The notes: a model not told the origin generated them from the letters alone. DNA of 64,000 nucleotides from Streptomyces dysideae (GCF_001514305.1 NZ_KQ949096.1:2131-66130); one strand, 5' to 3'; numbered from the stretch's first letter, positions 8,801 through 17,755 are shown. Translations and numbers: made by a program.

Positions 8801-9802
8801 GTACACCCCGTAGGAGAGCTGTCGAAGACCGGCAAGCGGGGCGCGCAGGCCGTAGAGGGCCGGCGGAGCGGGTTCGTCGTCAGCGCTGGGCCAGTAAGCC
8901 AGTTCGGTGATGAACGGACGCCCGTCCAGCCAGCCGTCCGCCCGCACGTTGCGGATCTCGGGCGGGCCGAAGCCGGCCCCGGCCTGCACCGGAACGCCGC
9001 CGTAGAGCACGACCTGCTGTTCCAGGACGTCGGCCAGCGCCTGTCCCAGAGACCGGCCGTCCGGCAGCGCCACCGGGCCGTAGTGGACGAACCGCGTCAG
9101 CGGGCGGACCGTCGGCAGGACGGAGTCCCAGAGGCGGGCCACGTCCTCCAGCGGCACTTCCGGCGCGCCCGGGCTGCCGATGACCACGGTGAGGATGTCG
9201 GGATGGGCGGGCAGGACCTGCATCAGCCGCTGCCGGTGCGTGTTCTGCCGCAGGTCGGCCGTGCTGCGCACCCATACCCCGCTGGGCATGGTTTCGGCCA
9301 CTCCGTCCGGGCTGATCTCCCGTGGACTGTCCGGGATCGAGAACTCCCAGTGGGGCCTGGGGTATCGCCGGGAGTCGCGCTCGACGGCCCGGCCGGGACG
9401 GAAGCACAGCCAGCCGGCCCCGTGGTCACTGGGAATGAACAGTTGGCCGCCCGCGGTGACCAGCGGCTCTCCGTCCGGCGCGAGGACCGGACGGCGAAGC
9501 CGGTCGGCGAGCCGCTGTCCGACCGCGTGGACGTCCTCCCGCCCGCGGCGGCCGTAGACCAGCCGCACGCCGCCGGGGCGATCGGCCAGCAGCTTGGCCA
9601 CCACTTCCCATTCGTGCTCCAGGGAGCCGGACGGCAGATCGATGACGACCAGAGTGTGCGCGGTGTCGCGCACCAGCCGCTCGGCGATCAGCAGGGACCG
9701 CCGATCCGGCTCCCCCTTGGGGTGGATCAGCAGAGTGTTTCCCACCGACCGCAGCTTGAGGGGCTGCCAGGGTCCCTGGCCCGCCTTCAGACCCAGCGCC
9801 AT
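5864..9802 (-). CDS. T7SS-associated giant protein with acidic linker and degenerate ART-like domain (1312 aa)
   Basis: Three parts are visible. Residues 1-430 are globular, with no family I can name; they include VLAPDGEPLVTAGGQLF and an FRPGRA patch. Residues about 455-1040 are low-complexity (Glu, Pro, Gly, Ala, Ser, Asp), with the motif PPEVRALIESGP present twice (about 531 and 600). Residues about 1045-1260 resemble an ADP-ribosyltransferase fold: LPSYRGPALLHARL, then TEWAF, then VLFLPGTSFKVLRV, the order seen in VIP2-type ARTs. The STS motif reads AFCAAR and the ExE position reads DQV, so catalysis looks lost. The gene lies 3 bp after eccB and overlaps the beta-helix/AAA gene by 4 bp. 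Inference: a scaffold or adaptor of the secretion machine, not a toxin. Confidence 0.8.
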   Translation of the reverse strand: MALGLKAGQGPWQPLKLRSVGNTLLIHPKGEPDRRSLLIAERLVRDTAHTLVVIDLPSGSLEHEWEVVAKLLADRPGGVRLVYGRRGREDVHAVGQRLADRLRRPVLAPDGEPLVTAGGQLFIPSDHGAGWLCFRPGRAVERDSRRYPRPHWEFSIPDSPREISPDGVAETMPSGVWVRSTADLRQNTHRQRLMQVLPAHPDILTVVIGSPGAPEVPLEDVARLWDSVLPTVRPLTRFVHYGPVALPDGRSLGQALADVLEQQVVLYGGVPVQAGAGFGPPEIRNVRADGWLDGRPFITELAYWPSADDEPAPPALYGLRAPLAGLRQLSYGVYDFAPDAVLEVVQGGLWLRPHEEPAGGDDVRRIPAEPGSPLILFDRSAPESAGRMRSLAKDMLWRLEPEARETFRVAPADDPETVRAARREDVTYTPTEQESWYAAEEELWGAAAAAAPSAAAPSLATGTAGRRGGHRDRTAADSGGRRAGHAGTAPLAPSGVPTTNGAAPADPDDHDRREAGSADGPTGAEPASRSVLPPEVRALIESGPEESGPGADTEVTEERRIGADRGARSRVRGRTESGPAESEPGADTEGRSEREPGSPLPPEVRALIESGPAEPGPGAGSTAGGTGEPETVEASDTGSRAQGRTESDPEPGPAESEPAAHTEDGGARDGGTPKPPSAVEAKAESGPDEPDPAESGPGSRSDGGGTGDTDAVVDSETGETNQGEKLRGRLLRRLSPRAPRRGRRLRADDGSASVASGAEPGREGSRPAVEAGDGEGREAGSPAPASPARVAAGSGSAEPGSGTRSESGGGGGRALGDAGETEKAGEFGTVAPKGAESEAGDSDRAREASPLRAPAGSRPAGPEPATDEDDRAAREAEAGGGPDAAENEPDAAGRDEAATPPRTEPSAASAPPADGAEGADGADGADGADARAREPDASTVPSAPAGQRTPTADPTPSPRPSRPAAPRVRLESGAPDVPSAPTGTDAPAEKPPVPGTPPPGSAGPDEPGQAAPASGPARSPAAAPAAGTPAVQVQPVPKAAACAVPPERGLEQERAWVRRTLSEQYNTVASTVSSVMAESPGLRGRAGTDTSEALTDLVAVRLYLFGDHHGLDKAVRGATVGPHVPLARCVASGLRRLPSYRGPALLHARLGDAERAWYREGRLATEWAFCAARTTPYTGPAGSADFLIWSLTARRTNLIDPGTPDQVLFLPGTSFKVLRVHTGERHAVLLRELSPSEIAEDGRVEAGRTSLDEIALKGLEQTLKALAGAGSKGAPKAPAGSLGAPPGLIVPSGAAKPRTTADQAQRRKAAKK

Positions 9803-9805
9803 CCG

Positions 9806-11140
9806 TTATCGCCCGCTCACAGTGGCCGCGGCTGCCGCTTCTCCGAGCCGCGGGCCCTGGGGCAGCAGCTTGAGGACGTCTTCCGGCAGCGGCAGCGGGA
9901 CGGCGCTGGCGTAACCCAGCGCCCCGGCGCTCTGGTCGCTTTCCAGGACGTGCAGCACGCCCTGCTCCGTGATCAGGTACAGCTGTGGGCTGGTGGTCTC
10001 AGAAAGCTGGTCCTGGTCGACTGCCAAGACGCCGCGGCCGGGCGGAATCACGGCCCGCGCGTCTTGGGAGGCGGACGGACCGTCTTCCAGGACCACCCGG
10101 GTGCGCAGGGTCGTGTCGCGCGAAGTGTGCAGCAGGCACAGCGCCTCTTTGTCGAAGCGCAGGAGTGGTACGCCGAGTACGTCGGGCACCGCCGTCAGCG
10201 CGTCGGCCTCCGCCGCGGGCACCGCGGCGACGTCACCCGATCTCACCGGCCGCGCCGGGGCCGCACCGGCGCGGCCGATGAGCAGGGCGGCCTGCGTCGC
10301 GCTGACCGGCTCGACGCCGTCCGGGCGCATCACGTAGTAGTGGTCGGTGTCCGCGACAGTGGTCCGGAGCAGTTGTCCGACCACGGTCGGCCGACCGGCG
10401 ACGTTCCGGCCGGGCTCGCCGGCGCGCGGGATACGGGCCGCCGTGAGCCTGGCGCCGGTCGGCAGGGCGGACAGCCAGTCGCGGGGGGCCGGCACGGGCA
10501 GCTGCGCGTCGAGGCCGAGCGCGGTCAGGGCGCTCTCATCGGGTATCGGGTACTTGGTGCCGCGCCACAGCAGGTACAGGTCGTCCTTGCCCGACGAGAG
10601 CAGGACCTGCCGGTTGTCGGGGAAGTCACGGGTGCGGTCGCCCGGGTCGAAGCCCAGCACCTGCCCGGAGCGTACGTCGTCGCGCAGGCAGCGCGTCCAC
10701 GGGCCGGACAACAGGTCCTTGGCAGAGGGCAGGGCGTCGGGGGCGTCGGGGATGCCCACGGGCGTGCCGTGCCGCACTCCGGCCAGGGAGTTGCGCGACA
10801 CCGAACGTACCTGGGCGTCGTTGCCGGCGAGGAGCAGCGCGGAAGCGTAGTTCCGCGCGGGGCGCAGTTCGTTGTCGAAGTAGAGGTACCGGTTGCCGGT
10901 CTCCTTCTCCACGATGATGGAGCCGGCCTTGCGCCACGAGGTGTTGCCGCCGGGCACGAGCAGTCCGTACACGGCGAAGGCTATGCACAGCAGCACCACG
11001 ATGATGAAGCCGAAGAAGGTGCCGAGCAGGGGCCGCCGGGTCGGGGCGTACCCCCGGCCGGGATCGCCGCTCACCAGCGCCGAGCCCAGCTGGGCCATGG
11101 CGAACTGGTATGCCTGTACATGGTCGCGTCGAGTCTGCAC
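9806..11140 (-). CDS. eccB: EccB, T7SS core membrane protein
   Basis: The 444-residue protein starts with QTRRDHVQAYQFAMAQLGSA, the signature N-terminus of EccB proteins, then RRPLLGTF and one transmembrane helix at about residues 41-66. The rest is the extracytoplasmic domain with repeated structural units, which in mycobacterial ESX sits at the periplasm-facing side of the EccBCDE complex. GTG at 11140 was chosen because it gives the family N-terminus and has GAGGGGA about 9 bases upstream. The start lies 11 bp after the eccD stop. Length is slightly below the usual 480-500 residues. Confidence 0.92.
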   Translation of the reverse strand: MQTRRDHVQAYQFAMAQLGSALVSGDPGRGYAPTRRPLLGTFFGFIIVVLLCIAFAVYGLLVPGGNTSWRKAGSIIVEKETGNRYLYFDNELRPARNYASALLLAGNDAQVRSVSRNSLAGVRHGTPVGIPDAPDALPSAKDLLSGPWTRCLRDDVRSGQVLGFDPGDRTRDFPDNRQVLLSSGKDDLYLLWRGTKYPIPDESALTALGLDAQLPVPAPRDWLSALPTGARLTAARIPRAGEPGRNVAGRPTVVGQLLRTTVADTDHYYVMRPDGVEPVSATQAALLIGRAGAAPARPVRSGDVAAVPAAEADALTAVPDVLGVPLLRFDKEALCLLHTSRDTTLRTRVVLEDGPSASQDARAVIPPGRGVLAVDQDQLSETTSPQLYLITEQGVLHVLESDQSAGALGYASAVPLPLPEDVLKLLPQGPRLGEAAAAATVSGR

Positions 11141-11151
11141 GATCCGTCCCC

Positions 11152-12549
11152 TCAGCCGGCCAGGCCGCGGAAGTACGCGTACACGTGCAGCAGTTGGAGC
11201 AGCAGCGGCAGCAGGGCGATGGCGGAGAGCAGCTCCAGGATGTCGCCGATGTGGCCCCACACCGGGCGCAGCCGGCTCGTCGGCAGCCGCCAGGCGCCCA
11301 CGAGCAGCAGTACGGCGGCGACGAACAGCACGCCCGAGACCGTGCCCCAGCGGTCTGCTCCGGTACCGGCGGCCCGCTCGATCAGCACCACGGCGAACCC
11401 GAACCCGCCCGCGAGGACTCCCGAGACACGCTGCAGAACCCCCGTCTGGCCCCGGGCGTACAGCACGACCGCGCAGCTGAACACCAAGGGCATCAGCCAT
11501 CCGACCCAGCCGTGGTGGTGTGCCAGCAGCCAGAAGGCCACCGCGTAGGCCACCGCGGACGACGCGCTCAGGATGTCGAGGTAGGTGCTGGCGATGGCCA
11601 CCCGCCGGGCGACCCGCTCCTCCGGTTCGGGCTCGATGTCCTCCTGGAGCTCCTGGGCGTCGTGCGGCAGGTGCGGTACGCGCAGCCGGGCCAGGCGCAG
11701 CGACAGGTTGGGGGCGAAGTGCCCGAGGACGAACATCGCGACCGCGATCGTTCCGGCGGTCCGCGCCGGGTCCCACTCCAGTGCCGCGAACAGCGCGACC
11801 CCGATCGCGGTGACGGCCGCGGTGGCCAGTACGGTCCCGGCCACGGTGAGCGGCAGCGCGTCGAATGCCAGCAGCGCCGTGGCCACCAGGGCCACGCCGC
11901 TGAGCGCGGCGGCCAGTCCCGTGATCCCGGGGTTGTATCCGCCGTCGGCGGCGCGCGGCAGGGCCAGTCCCGCGAATCCGGCGAAAGCGCACGCTGCCAG
12001 CCCCGCGGTCCGGACGGCGCCGCTTTCCGCGGCCGCCTGCCGGCCGATGACGCAGCCGACGGCCAGGATCAGGGCGATGAGCGCGCATACGGCGGCGGTC
12101 AGCGGACCGGGACCGGTGCGGAGCACCGTGAACGCGAGCCCGGCCAGGGTGAGGGCGGCCAGGGCGAGGGTGAGGCGGCGGGTCAGCTCGGGGCGCCACT
12201 GTCCGGGTTGCCTGCCGAGCGAATGGGCCACTCCGTCGGCGATGTCGTCGAAGTTCAGGGTGCCCAGGGGGTTGTCCTCCGGGCGCAGGTGGAGCACGTC
12301 GCCGTGGCGCAGGCCCAGCAACTCCGGGGTGCCGTCGGGGTCGAGCGGGTCCTCGCCCAGCCGCTGCAGCACCCAGGGGCCGCCTCGGTCGGCGGGGTCG
12401 GTGACGACGTGCGGCAGCAGGGCGGGCAGGAGCTCCGCGATCGAGGTGGACACCGGCAAGGCCAGGTCGGCCCTGCTCGTGGGCCCCTCGACAGTGACTC
12501 GGCAGATTTCGCGGGCGGGCAGGGCGACGGTGGGCGGGGCGGTCGTCAT
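11152..12549 (-). CDS. eccD: EccD, T7SS polytopic membrane protein
   Basis: The 465-residue protein has an N-terminal ubiquitin-like (YukD/EccD) domain at about residues 14-95, with CRVTVEGPTSRADLALPVS and LRHGDVLHLRP. It is followed by about eleven hydrophobic helices from residue 125 to the end, the standard EccD layout. EccD dimers line the membrane pore of the ESX complex together with EccB, EccC and EccE. It lies between eccC (73 bp upstream) and eccB (11 bp downstream) on the same strand. A short charged cytoplasmic loop (EDIEPEPEERVARR) separates the helix blocks. Confidence 0.92.
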   Translation of the reverse strand: MTTAPPTVALPAREICRVTVEGPTSRADLALPVSTSIAELLPALLPHVVTDPADRGGPWVLQRLGEDPLDPDGTPELLGLRHGDVLHLRPEDNPLGTLNFDDIADGVAHSLGRQPGQWRPELTRRLTLALAALTLAGLAFTVLRTGPGPLTAAVCALIALILAVGCVIGRQAAAESGAVRTAGLAACAFAGFAGLALPRAADGGYNPGITGLAAALSGVALVATALLAFDALPLTVAGTVLATAAVTAIGVALFAALEWDPARTAGTIAVAMFVLGHFAPNLSLRLARLRVPHLPHDAQELQEDIEPEPEERVARRVAIASTYLDILSASSAVAYAVAFWLLAHHHGWVGWLMPLVFSCAVVLYARGQTGVLQRVSGVLAGGFGFAVVLIERAAGTGADRWGTVSGVLFVAAVLLLVGAWRLPTSRLRPVWGHIGDILELLSAIALLPLLLQLLHVYAYFRGLAG

Positions 12550-12622
12550 GGGGTTCCTGGGGTGCGCACGGGGAGTTCGGGACGGAGAGACGGTGTCGCG
12601 TGGATCGGGCGGGGCAGGACGG

Positions 12623-15600
12623 TCACGAGGGGGCCGCCAGTCCGGTCTGGATCAGCTTGACGGCGCGCCGGGTGACAAGCTGGGCGCGGCCCTGGGGGAG
12701 GGTGCGCGGCTTCGCCTCACCGATGAACTTGCCCTCCTCCTTGGGGTAGGAGAACAGCAGCGCCGGATTGCCCAGCTCCCACATGCGGCGCAGCATCGGG
12801 TCCATCATGGCCCGCATGGCACCGGAGGTACTGCGTGCGACCACCAGGTGCATGCCGGTGTACTGGCCCTGGGCGAGCAGCGAGATCAACGGTGCCACCG
12901 GCGATTCCATGGCGGAGCCGCCGGAGAACAGGTCGTAGTCGTCGATGAGGAAGAACAGTTCGGGGCCGTGCCACCAGTCGCGCTTGGCCAGCTGTTCGGG
13001 GGTGATGTCGGCTCCGGGCACGCGCTTGCCGATGGAGACCGCGGTGTTGTTGGCGATGTCGCTCAGGGCGGTGGTGTCCACGACGTATCCGACCCGGTAC
13101 TCCTCGGGTACGTCCTTCAGCAGGCCACGACCGGGGTCGGCGAGGATGATTCGGGCCTCCTCGGGCCGATAGCGGGCGGTGATGGCCCGGATGACCAGGC
13201 GCAGCGCGTTGGTCTTGCCGGTCTCGTCGTCGCCGAAGACCATCAGGTGCGGTGCGGCGGCGAAGTCGTGCCACACCGGCTCCAGCCGCTGTTCGTCCCA
13301 GCCCAGGCAGACCCGCAGGGCGCCTTCGGCGGGTGGCAGCTGGTCTGCCGGCAGGCTGGTGGGCAGCAGCCGTACACCGGGGGCGGAGCTGCCGGTCCAG
13401 AAGGTGTCGATCTCCGCGACGGCGGCCTTGGTCGCCGCGGTCAGGTCGGTGTTCTCGGAGAAGCCGTCCAGCCGGGGCAGCGCGGAGAGGAAGTGGTGGC
13501 CGGAGGAGACCAGCCCCCGGCCGGGCTGGTTGGGGACGGCGGCGGCGGCCTTGCCGCCGACCTCGGACTCGATCGAGTCGCCGAGGCGCAGTTCGAGCTT
13601 GGTGCCGAGCATGTCGCGGAGCCGGGTGCGCAGCTCCGACCACCGGGCCGCCGAGGCCACCACATGCACGCCGAACGCGAGGCCGCGAGCGGCGATGTCC
13701 ATGACCCTGTTCTCCAGGTCCTCGTACTCCTGGCGCAGGGTGAACCAGCCGTCCACGACGAGGAAGACGTCCCCGTGGGGGTCGTCGATCTCGCCGGAGG
13801 CCCGCAGCCGGCGGTAGGCGGCCATGGACTCCAGCCCCCTGCTGGTGAACTCCTGTTCGCGGCGCTCCAGGATCTGGAACACCTCTTCGATGGTGCGCAG
13901 TACACGGTCGCGCTCCAGCCGGGTGGCGACCGAGCCCACGTGCGGCAGGCCGGTGACGGAGACCAGACCGCCGCCGCCGAAGTCCAGGCAGTAGAACTGG
14001 ACCTCCTCGGGGGTGTGGGTCAGGGCCAGGGAGAGCATCAGGGTGCGCAGCAGGGTGGACTTGCCGGTCTGTGGAGCACCGACGACGCCGACGTGCCCGT
14101 CGGCCCCGGACAGGTCGGCGACGAGGAGTTCGCGCAGCTGCTCGTACGGCCGGTCCACGAGGCCGAGCGGGACGCGCAGAGCGCCCCGCCCCGGGTAGTC
14201 GTTGGCGCTCATGCCGCGCACCGGGTCGGGCACGATGCCGGGCAGCAGTTCATCCAGGGTGGGCGAGGAGGTCAACGGGGGGAGCCAGACCTGGCGGGCC
14301 GCCGGGCCGCTGCCCTCCAGCCGGGCCACCATCACCTCGAGCAGGCTCTCCTCGCTCTCCTGCTCCCCGGTCGGCTCCTCCTCGTCGGAACGCAGAGACT
14401 GCTCGGCCAGCGAGGCCAGGGCCTCCTCCACGAGGGCCGAGTGCAGGGGCCCGGTCTGTTCGAGGCCGAAGGCGGTCACCTGCTGGGCGGCGAGGGCCGG
14501 TTCGCCGGCCTCTTCGCCGGATGCCGACCGGGCCGGAGCGGGTCCGGAGACGTAGGCGGCCTTGAACCGGACCAGGTTGGTGGTGTCGATCTTCAGGTAG
14601 CCGTTGCCGGGTGCCGACGGCAGCTCATAGGCACTGGAGACGCCGATCACGCTGCGGGACTCCATCGAGGAGAAGGTGCGCAGTGCGATGCGGTACGAAA
14701 GGTGGCCCTCCACGCGGTTGATGCGACTTTCGTCCATGCGCTGGGAGGCCAGCAGCAGGTGGACGCCGAGACTGCGGCCGAGGCGTCCGATGGAGACGAA
14801 CAGCTCGACGAACTCGGGCTTGCTGGCGAGCAGTTCGGAGAACTCGTCGACGATGATGAGCAGGGACGGCAGCGGCGTCAGGTTGGCACCGCCGAGCCGC
14901 GCCTTCTCGTAGTCGAACAGTGAGGAGTGGCCGGCGGCGCGCAGCAGCTCCTGCCGGCGGATCATCTCGCCGTTGATGGAGTCCTGCATCCGGTCGACCA
15001 GATGGAGCTCGTCCGCCAGGTTGGTGATGACGGCGGAGGTGTGCGGGAGCCGGTCCATGTGGAGGAACGTGGCACCGCCCTTGAAGTCCGTCAGCACCAT
15101 GTTGAGGATTTCGGAGGAGTGGGTGGCCGCCAGGCCCATGACCAGGGTGCGCAGCAGCTCGCTCTTGCCCGAACCGGTGGCGCCGATCACCAGGCCGTGC
15201 GGCCCCATGCCGCTCTGCGCGGACTCCTTGATGTCCAGTTCGACGATCTCGCCCTCTTCGGTGACGCCGATCGGCACCCGCAACCGGGTGTGCTGGGGGG
15301 TCCGGGAGCGCCACTTGGCGGCCACGTCGAAGGTGTGCGGGTCGCGGATGCCCAGCAGCGAGGTCATGTCGAAGTCCGTCTCCAGGGGCCGGTCGACCAG
15401 GTCGACGGTTCCGCTGGTGCGCATCGGCGCCAGCGAACGGGCCAGGGCCTCGGCCGCGACGGGGCTGAGCGAGTCGGGCCGGGCGGTGACGGTGTCCGTG
15501 CCCGAGGGGTATTCGACGTGCCCGTCCCGCAGGGTCAGCCGCAGTACCTTGGGACCGCCGGTCATGGAACCGGTCGCGTCCAGCAGCAGTACGCCGCGCA

Positions 15601-16618
15601 TCCCTGCCCCCATCAGCCGGGAGCCCTCCGGGATCCGGACGCCCTGGGCCACGACCACGACCATTGGTTCGGCAACGCTGGGCGAGGACTCCGGGTTGTG
15701 GTCGGGCCGGTCGCGGAAGGATGGGCCCAGCAGGTCCATCAGCGTGTCGTGGTCGGAGGCGGCGAGCCGCAGCGGCCCGGCGGCGTCCTGCTCGTCCGGA
15801 TGCGCGTTGTGCGGCAGCCACTTGAGCCAGTCCCACTCCGCGCCGCCGATGGAGTCGGCGAGGACGGCGATGCGCAGTTCGTCCGGCGAGTGGAAGACCA
15901 CGAGTTGCCCGATCATCGCGCGCATCAGGTCGAGGGCGGCCACCCCGTCCCCGGCGAACTCGATGCTGGTGAAGCGCGGCAGCCCGATGGGGAGGGGCAG
16001 GCCCGGGACGGACTCGTGCGCGTTGGTGAACCGGCGCAGTGAGACGGCCGAGAGGGGTTCGAGATTCTCGACCGGCTTGGTCTGGGGCGGAAGCAGTTCC
16101 AGCGCGGCGGGCTGCTCACCGGTGCCGATGCGGATCCTGGCGAAGTCCTCGTGGCCGGGCCGGCGTTCCCACAGCCGGGGGCTGAGGGCCAGCGACCACA
16201 GGTCGCGGGTGTCGGGGTTGTCCCACAGCAGCGAGGCGCGCTGCCGTTCGGCCGCCCTTCGGGCCTGCGTGCGCTTCTGCGCCAGGTACCGGAGGTAGTC
16301 GCGGCGTTCGGCGCGCATGCGGCGCTTGCGGTCGGCCCCGGGGCGGATGAGCTGGGTCAGCGTCATGCTGATCATGGCCACGCCCATCATGCCGCCCATC
16401 ATGAAGGTCATCGGATTGGCGTTGCCGACCGAGAACATCAGCGCCATGGCGGCGGTACCGAGGCCCATGGGCAGGTACATCAGGGCGGAGCTGAAGTCAG
16501 CGCTGGCCGGTTCGCCGAGGACGGGCGGCTCAGCCAGTTCGACCTGCCCCTCGGGCATGGCGGGGCCTTCCGCACGGGGCGAGCGCTTGGCGATGACGGT
16601 GCTCAATCGCGTTCTCAT
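12623..16618 (-). CDS. eccC: EccC, FtsK/SpoIIIE-type T7SS motor ATPase
   Basis: The 1331-residue, single-chain EccC has two transmembrane helices at about residues 48-88, a soluble DUF domain, then three tandem FtsK/SpoIIIE ATPase domains. P-loops are GATGSGKS (about 479), GAPQTGKS (about 845) and GDDETGKT (about 1127). The first domain has a clear Walker B with LLIIVDEFSELL. The second has FLVVDG and the third FLIDDYD, so domains 2 and 3 are less canonical, as is usual. EccC binds C-terminal YxxxD/E signals of WXG100 substrates and drives export. The ATG at 16618 has a weak ribosome site. An in-frame TTG at 16606 (MSTVIAKRSPR) matches relatives better and could be the true start. Confidence 0.94.
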   Translation of the reverse strand: MRTRLSTVIAKRSPRAEGPAMPEGQVELAEPPVLGEPASADFSSALMYLPMGLGTAAMALMFSVGNANPMTFMMGGMMGVAMISMTLTQLIRPGADRKRRMRAERRDYLRYLAQKRTQARRAAERQRASLLWDNPDTRDLWSLALSPRLWERRPGHEDFARIRIGTGEQPAALELLPPQTKPVENLEPLSAVSLRRFTNAHESVPGLPLPIGLPRFTSIEFAGDGVAALDLMRAMIGQLVVFHSPDELRIAVLADSIGGAEWDWLKWLPHNAHPDEQDAAGPLRLAASDHDTLMDLLGPSFRDRPDHNPESSPSVAEPMVVVVAQGVRIPEGSRLMGAGMRGVLLLDATGSMTGGPKVLRLTLRDGHVEYPSGTDTVTARPDSLSPVAAEALARSLAPMRTSGTVDLVDRPLETDFDMTSLLGIRDPHTFDVAAKWRSRTPQHTRLRVPIGVTEEGEIVELDIKESAQSGMGPHGLVIGATGSGKSELLRTLVMGLAATHSSEILNMVLTDFKGGATFLHMDRLPHTSAVITNLADELHLVDRMQDSINGEMIRRQELLRAAGHSSLFDYEKARLGGANLTPLPSLLIIVDEFSELLASKPEFVELFVSIGRLGRSLGVHLLLASQRMDESRINRVEGHLSYRIALRTFSSMESRSVIGVSSAYELPSAPGNGYLKIDTTNLVRFKAAYVSGPAPARSASGEEAGEPALAAQQVTAFGLEQTGPLHSALVEEALASLAEQSLRSDEEEPTGEQESEESLLEVMVARLEGSGPAARQVWLPPLTSSPTLDELLPGIVPDPVRGMSANDYPGRGALRVPLGLVDRPYEQLRELLVADLSGADGHVGVVGAPQTGKSTLLRTLMLSLALTHTPEEVQFYCLDFGGGGLVSVTGLPHVGSVATRLERDRVLRTIEEVFQILERREQEFTSRGLESMAAYRRLRASGEIDDPHGDVFLVVDGWFTLRQEYEDLENRVMDIAARGLAFGVHVVASAARWSELRTRLRDMLGTKLELRLGDSIESEVGGKAAAAVPNQPGRGLVSSGHHFLSALPRLDGFSENTDLTAATKAAVAEIDTFWTGSSAPGVRLLPTSLPADQLPPAEGALRVCLGWDEQRLEPVWHDFAAAPHLMVFGDDETGKTNALRLVIRAITARYRPEEARIILADPGRGLLKDVPEEYRVGYVVDTTALSDIANNTAVSIGKRVPGADITPEQLAKRDWWHGPELFFLIDDYDLFSGGSAMESPVAPLISLLAQGQYTGMHLVVARSTSGAMRAMMDPMLRRMWELGNPALLFSYPKEEGKFIGEAKPRTLPQGRAQLVTRRAVKLIQTGLAAPS

Positions 16619-16715
16619 TTCTACGTACGCGAAGGGTTCACGGCGAATCGTAAGAAGCTGTCCGGCATCGCAAGATCACGAGCGGAAAATCTGCCTGCAT
16701 GAACAGCGATGTCTG

Positions 16716-16735
16716 CCTGTCCACCCCTGGACAGG
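16716..16735 (-). terminator. Hairpin after the ECF sigma factor gene
   Basis: A perfect 8-bp stem (16716-16723 with 16728-16735) and a CCCC loop lie about 110 bp past the sigma factor stop and before eccC. There is no T-run. It would separate sigma transcription from the T7SS genes, if it acts. Confidence 0.45.
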
Positions 16736-16842
16736 CCGGGGCGGGTCGCCACGTCGCGCGTCTCGCAGGAGTACGGCCGGGCCGTGCTCGGACGTCGGCC
16801 TGGCGAGGGTGATCAGGCCGGAGGTGGTGATGCCGGAGATCC

Positions 16843-17418
16843 TCATGCCCCGGCCGGCGCGTGCTGCGGGTGCCGGCGGCGCAGCTCCCGTATCGCGTGA
16901 TGGGTACGGGATTTCACCGTTCCCGGCGGGATGCCCAGGGCGCTCGCGGCATCGGAACCGGTGCAGCCGAGCACGTAGACGTAGAAGAGCACTTCGCGGT
17001 GGGGGTGCGAGAGCCGGGAGAGGGCGTGAACCAGGAAGCGGCGCTGGACCGCCTCGCTCATCGGGTCCACGAGCTCGGCATGCTTCTCCAGGGTGTGTTC
17101 GTGCTGGATCTCGGCGTGTGCCCGCTCGCTCCGGGACCAGTCGATCACCAGATTGTGCGCCACTCTGATGAGCCAGGCACGGGACGGCGACCAGCTCGGC
17201 GGCTGGTCCGCGGTGCTCAGCCAGGCGCGCACCAGTGTCTCCTGGGCGAAGTCCTCGGCCCTCTGCCGGTCACCGCGCAGCAGACCGGACACATAGCGAA
17301 GAAGCGGACCGTGGTGTTCTTCGTAGAGTTTGCGAATGGATCCGTCGCCGGAGGATCTGGCTTCATCGGCTTCGGGAGTGCTCCCAGCCACGGAGGAGCT
17401 GGGCGTGGACGTTCTCAT
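16843..17418 (-). CDS. ECF-type RNA polymerase sigma factor (191 aa)
   Basis: The protein contains sigma-70 region 2 at about residues 30-95 (LYEEHHGPLLRYVSGLL, DFAQETLVRAW, AWLIRVAHNLVIDW) and region 4 at about 125-180 (LSRLSHPHREVLFYVYVLG, ALGIPPGTVKSRTHHAIREL). Length fits ECF sigma factors. No region 3 is present and no anti-sigma gene is adjacent on either side, which is unusual for ECF factors. The ATG at 17418 is followed by a 28-residue polar extension. It lies upstream of eccC on the same strand, about 225 bp away, so it may control the T7SS genes. That link is inference from position only. Confidence 0.9.
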   Translation of the reverse strand: MRTSTPSSSVAGSTPEADEARSSGDGSIRKLYEEHHGPLLRYVSGLLRGDRQRAEDFAQETLVRAWLSTADQPPSWSPSRAWLIRVAHNLVIDWSRSERAHAEIQHEHTLEKHAELVDPMSEAVQRRFLVHALSRLSHPHREVLFYVYVLGCTGSDAASALGIPPGTVKSRTHHAIRELRRRHPQHAPAGA

Positions 17419-17563
17419 AGGTGTTCCCCCAGGGCCGGCATCGGTCTCCTGAGCCGGTCCGGTCGGGCGCCGCGCGGGCGGCGTGAGCTGGGCAGGGGCT
17501 GAGCACGGGTACCCGGGGCGACCCCACGGTCATGGGTGGATCGTGTGGATCACTCGGAGTGGG

Positions 17564-17591
17564 AGTCTATGAGTGGTTCTTGAGGATTCAA
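17564..17591 (-). promoter_or_regulatory. Possible promoter for the sigma factor gene
   Basis: Read on the minus strand, TTGAAT (17586-17591) is followed after 16 bases by TAGACT (17564-17569). Both resemble housekeeping -35 and -10 hexamers. The site is about 146 bp before the sigma factor start. Chance matches are possible. Confidence 0.3.
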
Positions 17592-17670
17592 GGGGAGTTG
17601 AGTGGAAACTGAGGTTACTGATGAGAATGAGACCTGTTGATCGACAGCCGCGACCAGCGGCATGAAGACA

Positions 17671-17708
17671 GGGGCGCCGGCCCTGGGGGAGGGGTGGGCC
17701 GGCGCCCC
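17671..17708 (-). terminator. Strong hairpin downstream of the 85-residue gene
   Basis: Perfect 13-bp GC-rich arms (17671-17683 and 17696-17708) flank a 12-base purine-rich loop. It begins 48 bp past the stop of the gene at 17756-18013 and would insulate it from the sigma factor gene. Confidence 0.7.
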
Positions 17709-17755
17709 TGTGGGCGAGGTGCGGCCGGAGGGGGGATCCGGGCCGCACCCCGGGA

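Noticed and set aside
8273..14923. Open frames of about 1100 codons on the plus strand across the T7SS genes.
   Set aside because: They are antisense to the 1312-residue gene, eccB, eccD and eccC, and translate into Arg/Gly-rich sequence without recognisable domains.
17530..17748. A 72-codon minus-strand frame between the sigma factor and small genes.
   Set aside because: It spans the strong hairpin at 17671-17708, has no ribosome site and encodes no recognisable sequence.
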